A stretch of 64,000 bases of DNA from Pseudomonadota bacterium (lineage in GTDB: Bacteria > Pseudomonadota > Alphaproteobacteria > Puniceispirillales > Marisalimonadaceae): NCBI GenBank assembly GCA_028382005.1, contig JAOESH010000004.1:21170-85169 (forward strand). The letters run 5' to 3'. This document shows, one piece after another, positions 58,872 through 64,000 of this stretch. The notes beneath the pieces are model-generated. The model saw only the letters and a program-made list of their open reading frames with translations, had not been told where the DNA came from and searched no databases. How positions within the stretch are numbered: the stretch's first letter is position 1; the number at the start of each line of letters is the position of its first letter. A program made the translations under genes and the position numbers.

Positions 58872-61826
58872 TTAGTAAATTATATTATCATCTAGAAATT
58901 TAGCAACATGCATGGCTTTCCTATTCATACCGTCTTTTATTTGACATCTACACGATGTTCCATCAGCAATGATTTTAATATCTTTTGAATTTTTTTTAAT
59001 TGCGGGGAATAATCTTTCTTCAGCCATCTTCATTGATATATCATATGTATCCTTTCCATATCCAAATGCACCAGCCATTCCACAACAACTTGTTTCAATT
59101 GTTTCAACTTCTAAACCCTCAATTTTACTTAAGATCTGCTCAATTGGTTTTACTACGTCAAATGCCTTTTGATGGCAATGTCCGTGCAGTAAAATTTTTT
59201 CATTTAATTTTTTAAACTTAATTTTTTTATTTTGCGTAGCCAATAATTCTTCGAATGTAAAAGAGTTATTTTTTAGTAGGTCAGTGTTCTTACCTTTCAA
59301 TAAAGCTGGTAATTCGTCTCTAAACGATAAGATACATGAGGGTTCTAATCCAACTACTTTAACACCCTGTAATAGGAAAGGTAAGAAAGTATCAAAAACA
59401 TTATTTGCCTCAATTTTTGCGTTTTTAATTAAGCCATTACTTAGATATGTTCTTCCACAGCATAATGAATTTTTAGTGTTTTTTGACTTTGGAATAAAAG
59501 GCGAAAAGCCGGCGGCTTTTAATACTTTTATTGCAGATCTTATATTCTCGGGTTCGTAGTATCGATTGAATGTATCAACAAATAAAATAACTGGTTTCTT
59601 ATTTCTATTTTTGTCGATTGTGTCTAATAATTCATTATCTTTAAAGTAATCACTTCTCCATTCTGGAAGAGGTCTTTTAGCAGTAAAGCCAAAAAATATT
59701 TCACTTATTTTTGCTAAGCCTGGAATTTTATCTCTAAGATTCATAATTTTAGAAAACTTTGAAGCAAATGGTGCATATTGAGGTAAGAATGCAACAAGTT
59801 TGCTATTAATATCTAAGCCATATTTTTTAGCTTTTAAATAAGACAGTTCAATTTTCATTTTTGACATGTCTACACCTGTGGGACATTCTCTTTTACAGGC
59901 TTTACATGAAACACATAGCTTCATTGTATCAGTCATATCATCGCTAATTAAAGCATCTTTCCCAAGTTGTCCTGAAAGAGCTAACCTAAGAGAATTAGCT
60001 CTTCCTCTAGTGGAATCTTTTTCATCTTTAGTAACTCTAAAAGATGGACACATTACACCGCCATCTAATTTTCTACATGATCCGTTATTATTGCACATTT
60101 CAATTGCACCCTGAAACCCACCAGCTTTACCGGGCCAATCAGACCAGTCTAAAAGTGTGTTGATATTCTCAGCGTTATATGAAGGTGCATACCTAAAAAG
60201 TTCTCTTGTATCCATTTTAGGCGAGTTAATAATTTTTCCTGGATTAAAAATATTATAAGGATCAAATGATTTTTTGACAGTTTTAAAAAAATCAATCATT
60301 TTTTTGCCAAACATCACTTCATTGAATTCGGATCTAACTATTCCGTCACCATGCTCACCGGAATAAGATCCGTTGAATTTTTTAACTAGAGCACTCGTTT
60401 CATTAGCAATATCTCTCATTTTTGAAACATCTTCATTTAGTTTCATATTTAGAACAGGTCGTACATGAAGACATCCAACAGATGCATGAGCGTACCAAGT
60501 ACCCTTAGTATTATGTTTATTAAAAATTTTATTTAATCCGTCAGTATATTCTGCCAAGTCTTTCAATTCAACAGCACAATCCTCGATAAAAGAAACTGGC
60601 TTTGCTTCTTGTTTCATAGACATCATTATGTTTAGACCTGATTTCCTCATTTCACTTACTTTTGATTGGAGGCTATCTTCTATCACATCTACAACTCCTC
60701 CATTTTTTTTATTATCTTTCCAAGAGTATCCAAGATCTCCAATTAATTGATGAAGTTTTTTTAACCTGTGAAAGTTTTCATTCATATCTTCTTCTGCAAA
60801 TTCAACTATAAGTAAAGATTTTGGATTCCCTTTTACGACTGCTTCAACTGTCGGCTTAAACATATCAATTTTTCTTGCAAGACTTAACATAGTATCATCA
60901 ACCAATTCTACTGCTACTGGGTCTAATGGAACTATATGCTGAGCTGCATCCATAGCTTCATAAAATGAAGGAAAATGACAAATACCCATAATTTTTTTAG
61001 ATGGAAGCGGTGATAACTTAAGAGTAATTGAAGATGAATAGGCTAAAGTGCCTTCAGAACCAACTAGTAAGTGTGACAAATTAATACCATCTCCTATTTT
61101 GCCATTGGGTCTACTTGCCATTGCATCTGGGATTAGTGCATCAATATTATAACCACCCACTCTTCTAAGAACTTTAGGAAATTTAGAAAGAATTTCGTTT
61201 TGATTATCTTTAGCTAATTTTAGAAGATCTACAATAATTTTAGTAGCTCCACCACTACTTGAATTAATATGATTGTTTTCTATTTTCCCAAAATTATATG
61301 TTGAACCATCAAATAATATTGCTTCTATATCAAGGACATTATCTCTCATCATTCCATATCTAATTGATCTACCACCACAACTGTTATTTCCAGCCATACC
61401 TCCAATTGTAGCCCTACTTGAAGTTGAAACGTCTACTGGAAACCATACTCCAAAAGGCTTTAAAAATCGGTTTAGCTCATCAAGCACTATTCCGGGCTCC
61501 ACTATGCATGTCATTTTATCTTTATTAAAATCTAATATTTTATTTAAAAACTTTGAATTATCTATGACTATTGCTTCATTAACTGTTTGACCACATTGAG
61601 AAGTACCTCCTCCTCTAGCTAAAAGTGGGATTTTGGCTTCTCGAGCATAATTTATAGTTTCTATTAGATCAGACTTAGTTTTTGGTATTAAAACACCATA
61701 AGGCATGATTTGATAAATTGATGCGTCTGTAGCGTATCTACCTCTGGTAAAATTATCGTAATGAACTTCAGCTGTTGTGTTATTTTTCAATTTTTTTAGT
61801 AATTGGTTTGAACTACCGTCTGGCAT
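58872..61826 (-). CDS. FAD-linked oxidase / (Fe-S)-binding fusion (YdiJ / D-2-hydroxyacid dehydrogenase-like)
   Basis: ARGGGTSQCGQTV, GGMAGNNSCGGRSIRYG FAD domain; LCVSCKACKRECPTGVDMSKMK; CCGMAGAFGYG. Confidence 0.92.
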   Translation of the reverse strand: MPDGSSNQLLKKLKNNTTAEVHYDNFTRGRYATDASIYQIMPYGVLIPKTKSDLIETINYAREAKIPLLARGGGTSQCGQTVNEAIVIDNSKFLNKILDFNKDKMTCIVEPGIVLDELNRFLKPFGVWFPVDVSTSSRATIGGMAGNNSCGGRSIRYGMMRDNVLDIEAILFDGSTYNFGKIENNHINSSSGGATKIIVDLLKLAKDNQNEILSKFPKVLRRVGGYNIDALIPDAMASRPNGKIGDGINLSHLLVGSEGTLAYSSSITLKLSPLPSKKIMGICHFPSFYEAMDAAQHIVPLDPVAVELVDDTMLSLARKIDMFKPTVEAVVKGNPKSLLIVEFAEEDMNENFHRLKKLHQLIGDLGYSWKDNKKNGGVVDVIEDSLQSKVSEMRKSGLNIMMSMKQEAKPVSFIEDCAVELKDLAEYTDGLNKIFNKHNTKGTWYAHASVGCLHVRPVLNMKLNEDVSKMRDIANETSALVKKFNGSYSGEHGDGIVRSEFNEVMFGKKMIDFFKTVKKSFDPYNIFNPGKIINSPKMDTRELFRYAPSYNAENINTLLDWSDWPGKAGGFQGAIEMCNNNGSCRKLDGGVMCPSFRVTKDEKDSTRGRANSLRLALSGQLGKDALISDDMTDTMKLCVSCKACKRECPTGVDMSKMKIELSYLKAKKYGLDINSKLVAFLPQYAPFASKFSKIMNLRDKIPGLAKISEIFFGFTAKRPLPEWRSDYFKDNELLDTIDKNRNKKPVILFVDTFNRYYEPENIRSAIKVLKAAGFSPFIPKSKNTKNSLCCGRTYLSNGLIKNAKIEANNVFDTFLPFLLQGVKVVGLEPSCILSFRDELPALLKGKNTDLLKNNSFTFEELLATQNKKIKFKKLNEKILLHGHCHQKAFDVVKPIEQILSKIEGLEVETIETSCCGMAGAFGYGKDTYDISMKMAEERLFPAIKKNSKDIKIIADGTSCRCQIKDGMNRKAMHVAKFLDDNIIY

Positions 61827-61842
61827 AAAAAAACCTCTATGT

Positions 61843-61858
61843 TTGAATTTAAATTCAA
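61843..61858. promoter_or_regulatory. 16-bp perfect palindrome TTGAATTTAAATTCAA in divergent intergenic region
   Basis: Read directly. Confidence 0.4.
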
Positions 61859-61954
61859 TATGGAAAATTTGTTATTTAAAGTGTATACGTAAAGTAATTT
61901 ATAAATAGTTTATTTTCAATGACAGATATCAAGTAAATAAGGAAATTTTTAAGT

Positions 61955-63130
61955 ATGAATAAAAAATATATGCCAGGGAAACATTTTTTACAATTGCCTG
62001 GACCTTCAAATGTACCCGATAGAATTTTACGTGCTATGGATTATCCTACTATAGATCATCGTGGCCCAGATTTTCCTTATTTAGCGAATGATTGTCTTAA
62101 TGGAATGAAAACAATATTCAAAACAAAATCAGATGTAATAATTTTTCCAGCTTCTGGAACAGGTGCATGGGAAGCCGCCCTAGTAAACACAATTAAGGCG
62201 GGAGATTTAGTCCTTATGGTAGAAACTGGTCATTTTGCAACTTTATGGAAGAAAATGGCTGATAAACTTGGTGTTATTACAGAGTTTTTAGAAACTGACT
62301 GGAGAAGGGGAGTTGAACCAGAAAAATTGTTAGATAGATTAAAAAAAGATACAGAAGGAAAAATCAAGGCTGTATGTGTAGTTCACAATGAAACATCTAC
62401 AGGGAGCATCTCTAGAATAAAAGAAGTAAGAGATGTAATGAATTTAGCTAATCATGAATCTTTGTTAATGGTTGATACTATTTCAGGGTTAGCTTCTATG
62501 GAATATAAACATGACGATTGGGGAGTTGATGTTACGATTTCAGGATCCCAAAAAGGCCTAATGCTACCTCCAGGGTTATCATTTAATGCAATATCTGAAA
62601 AAGCTGTTATTACTTCAAAAAAATCAGGGATGCATAGGTCCTATTGGGATTGGCAAGAACAAATAGAGGCTAATAAATCAGGCTCTTTTCCCTATACTCC
62701 GGCTACAAATCTATTGTATGGCTTAAAAGAAGCAATAAATATGCTTCACGAAGAGGGTTTAGAGAATGTTTTTAAACGTCATGATAGGCATGCAAAAGCG
62801 ACTAGGGCAGCAGTGCAAGCATGGGGATTAGAAGTTCTTTGCCAAGAAGAAAAAGATTACTCCAATGTCCTGACTGCTGTAAAATTGCCAGACGGTCATA
62901 ATGCTGATGAATTAAGAAAAATTATATTGGAAAACTTTAATATGTCTCTTGGTAACGGGTTGTCTAAACTTGCTGGAAAAGTTTTTAGAATCGGTCATTT
63001 AGGAGACTTTAATGACTTAATGTTAATGGGGACATTAACTGGTATAGAAATGGGCTTATCTTTAGCTGGTGTTCCTTATCAAAAGGGGGGAGCAGCAAGG
63101 GCTTCTGAATTTTTAATAAGTAGAAATTAG
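61955..63130 (+). CDS. Serine--glyoxylate / alanine--glyoxylate-type aminotransferase (class V PLP)
   Basis: LPGPSNVPDRILRAM, HRGPDFPYL, GTGAWEAALVN, VHNETSTG, VDVTISGSQKGLMLPPGLSF. Confidence 0.92.
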   Translation: MNKKYMPGKHFLQLPGPSNVPDRILRAMDYPTIDHRGPDFPYLANDCLNGMKTIFKTKSDVIIFPASGTGAWEAALVNTIKAGDLVLMVETGHFATLWKKMADKLGVITEFLETDWRRGVEPEKLLDRLKKDTEGKIKAVCVVHNETSTGSISRIKEVRDVMNLANHESLLMVDTISGLASMEYKHDDWGVDVTISGSQKGLMLPPGLSFNAISEKAVITSKKSGMHRSYWDWQEQIEANKSGSFPYTPATNLLYGLKEAINMLHEEGLENVFKRHDRHAKATRAAVQAWGLEVLCQEEKDYSNVLTAVKLPDGHNADELRKIILENFNMSLGNGLSKLAGKVFRIGHLGDFNDLMLMGTLTGIEMGLSLAGVPYQKGGAARASEFLISRN

Positions 63131-63157
63131 ACTCAAAAAAACCATGGGCAAAGAAAT

Positions 63158-64000
63158 ATGAACAAAATTAAGTTTTTTCAAGAGTTAATAAATACTCTTT
63201 TTGATAAACCTATTAAGAGCAAGTCATTTATTTTTTTTTCAGACACAAAAAAATCCATTACTACTAAAGAGTTTATTGATAATGTAGCGTCTGCAAAGGG
63301 CGAGGTTTCTGCCCTTGGTTATGCTGAGTTACTAATGCAACATTGCGAACAATTAAATGAAAAAGAATTAATCAAATTTTTTAAGTTAATCAGAGATAAT
63401 TTTGAAATCACTTCTGAAGAACTATTCCGCGCTACTGAAAAGTATAAACTAGAAAAGAATTCTGAAAATTTGATACAATTAATGAAAGTTTCTGAACCTA
63501 AACGACGTGAAATTTTTAGAAGATGTAACGGAATATCCAGAGGAACCATAAGATTAGTTAATCTTAGAAAGAGACTTTTAATTATTTTAAATAAAAATCC
63601 TCAACTTAAAGCTGTAGATTATGACTTGGTTTACTTATTTAAAAATTGGTTTAATAGAGGGTTTCTTATTTTAAGGCCAATTAATTGGGAAACGCCAGCT
63701 CACATATTAGAAAAAATTATAGCCTATGAAGCTGTACATGAAATAAATTCGTGGGATGAATTAAGATCACGCTTAGCTCCTAAAGATAGAAGGTGCTTTG
63801 CCTTTTTTCATCCTGCAATGCAAGACGAACCAATTATATTTGTAGAGGTAGCTCTTATGAAAGACGTACCTTCAAAAATTGAAGACGTTCTTAAAGAAAA
63901 AAGAGATATTTTTGAACCAGAAGAAACCAGTGTTGCCGTTTTTTACTCAATATCTAACTGTCAAAAAGGCTTGGCAGGTATCTCTTTTGGTAATTTTCTT
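63158..64000 (+). CDS. Malonyl-CoA decarboxylase (truncated by window end)
   Basis: Open frame from ATG 63158 to window end: LVNLRKRLLIILNKNPQLKAVDYDLVYLFKNWFNRGFLILRPINWETPAHILEKIIAYEAVHEINSWDELRSRLAPKDRRCFAFFHPAMQDEPIIFVEVAL...VFYSISNCQKGLAGISFGNFL; not in ORF track because no stop in window. Confidence 0.93.
   Translation, partial: MNKIKFFQELINTLFDKPIKSKSFIFFSDTKKSITTKEFIDNVASAKGEVSALGYAELLMQHCEQLNEKELIKFFKLIRDNFEITSEELFRATEKYKLEKNSENLIQLMKVSEPKRREIFRRCNGISRGTIRLVNLRKRLLIILNKNPQLKAVDYDLVYLFKNWFNRGFLILRPINWETPAHILEKIIAYEAVHEINSWDELRSRLAPKDRRCFAFFHPAMQDEPIIFVEVALMKDVPSKIEDVLKEKRDIFEPEETSVAVFYSISNCQKGLAGISFGNFL

Noticed and set aside
61273-61590. 105-aa plus-strand ORF within the FAD-linked oxidase
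   Set aside because: Antisense to a long conserved gene; no motif support.

Overview
This 64 kb AT-rich window looks like chromosome from a low-GC, probably marine, alphaproteobacterium. That placement is inferred from gene order such as maf-rng-yacG, infC-rpmI-rplT-pheST and murA-DUF2948-hisG-hisD-infA, together with protein style. I saw no phage, IS element, CRISPR array or rRNA. The left part (1-18.8 kb) is mostly housekeeping: gltBD, thrS, infC, rpmI, rplT, pheST, murA, hisGD, infA, maf, an RNase E/G-family gene, yacG, and tRNA-Thr(GGT) and tRNA-Phe(GAA). The rest is accessory metabolism: (i) a DUF1501/DUF1800 pair; (ii) a four-gene hydroxyacid dehydrogenase / HpcH aldolase / quinone-oxidoreductase-like / TauE cluster; (iii) a BMP-family ABC importer; (iv) a TRAP-TAXI transporter with a translationally coupled 62-aa membrane ORF, divergent from a HMG-CoA-lyase-like / CaiB / enoyl-CoA hydratase / IPMDH-like / PrpF / AbrB operon that looks like an uncharacterised organic-acid pathway; (v) a large purine catabolism island (44-56.5 kb) with XDH, NCS2 permease, guanine/8-oxoguanine deaminase, PuuD urate hydroxylase, HIU hydrolase, OHCU decarboxylase, hydantoinase-like putative allantoinase, allantoicase, ureidoglycolate lyase and an atypical racemase; (vi) a BisC/TorA-like molybdoenzyme, a giant FAD/Fe-S oxidase, an aminotransferase and a truncated malonyl-CoA decarboxylase. 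The main points for follow-up are the infC gene with an apparent AUA start (missed by the ORF track), the organic-acid operon with its TRAP-TAXI system, a racemase-family protein that keeps only one of two catalytic cysteines, and a terminator-like hairpin directly abutting the guanine deaminase start. No searches were run; all family calls are by reading motifs.
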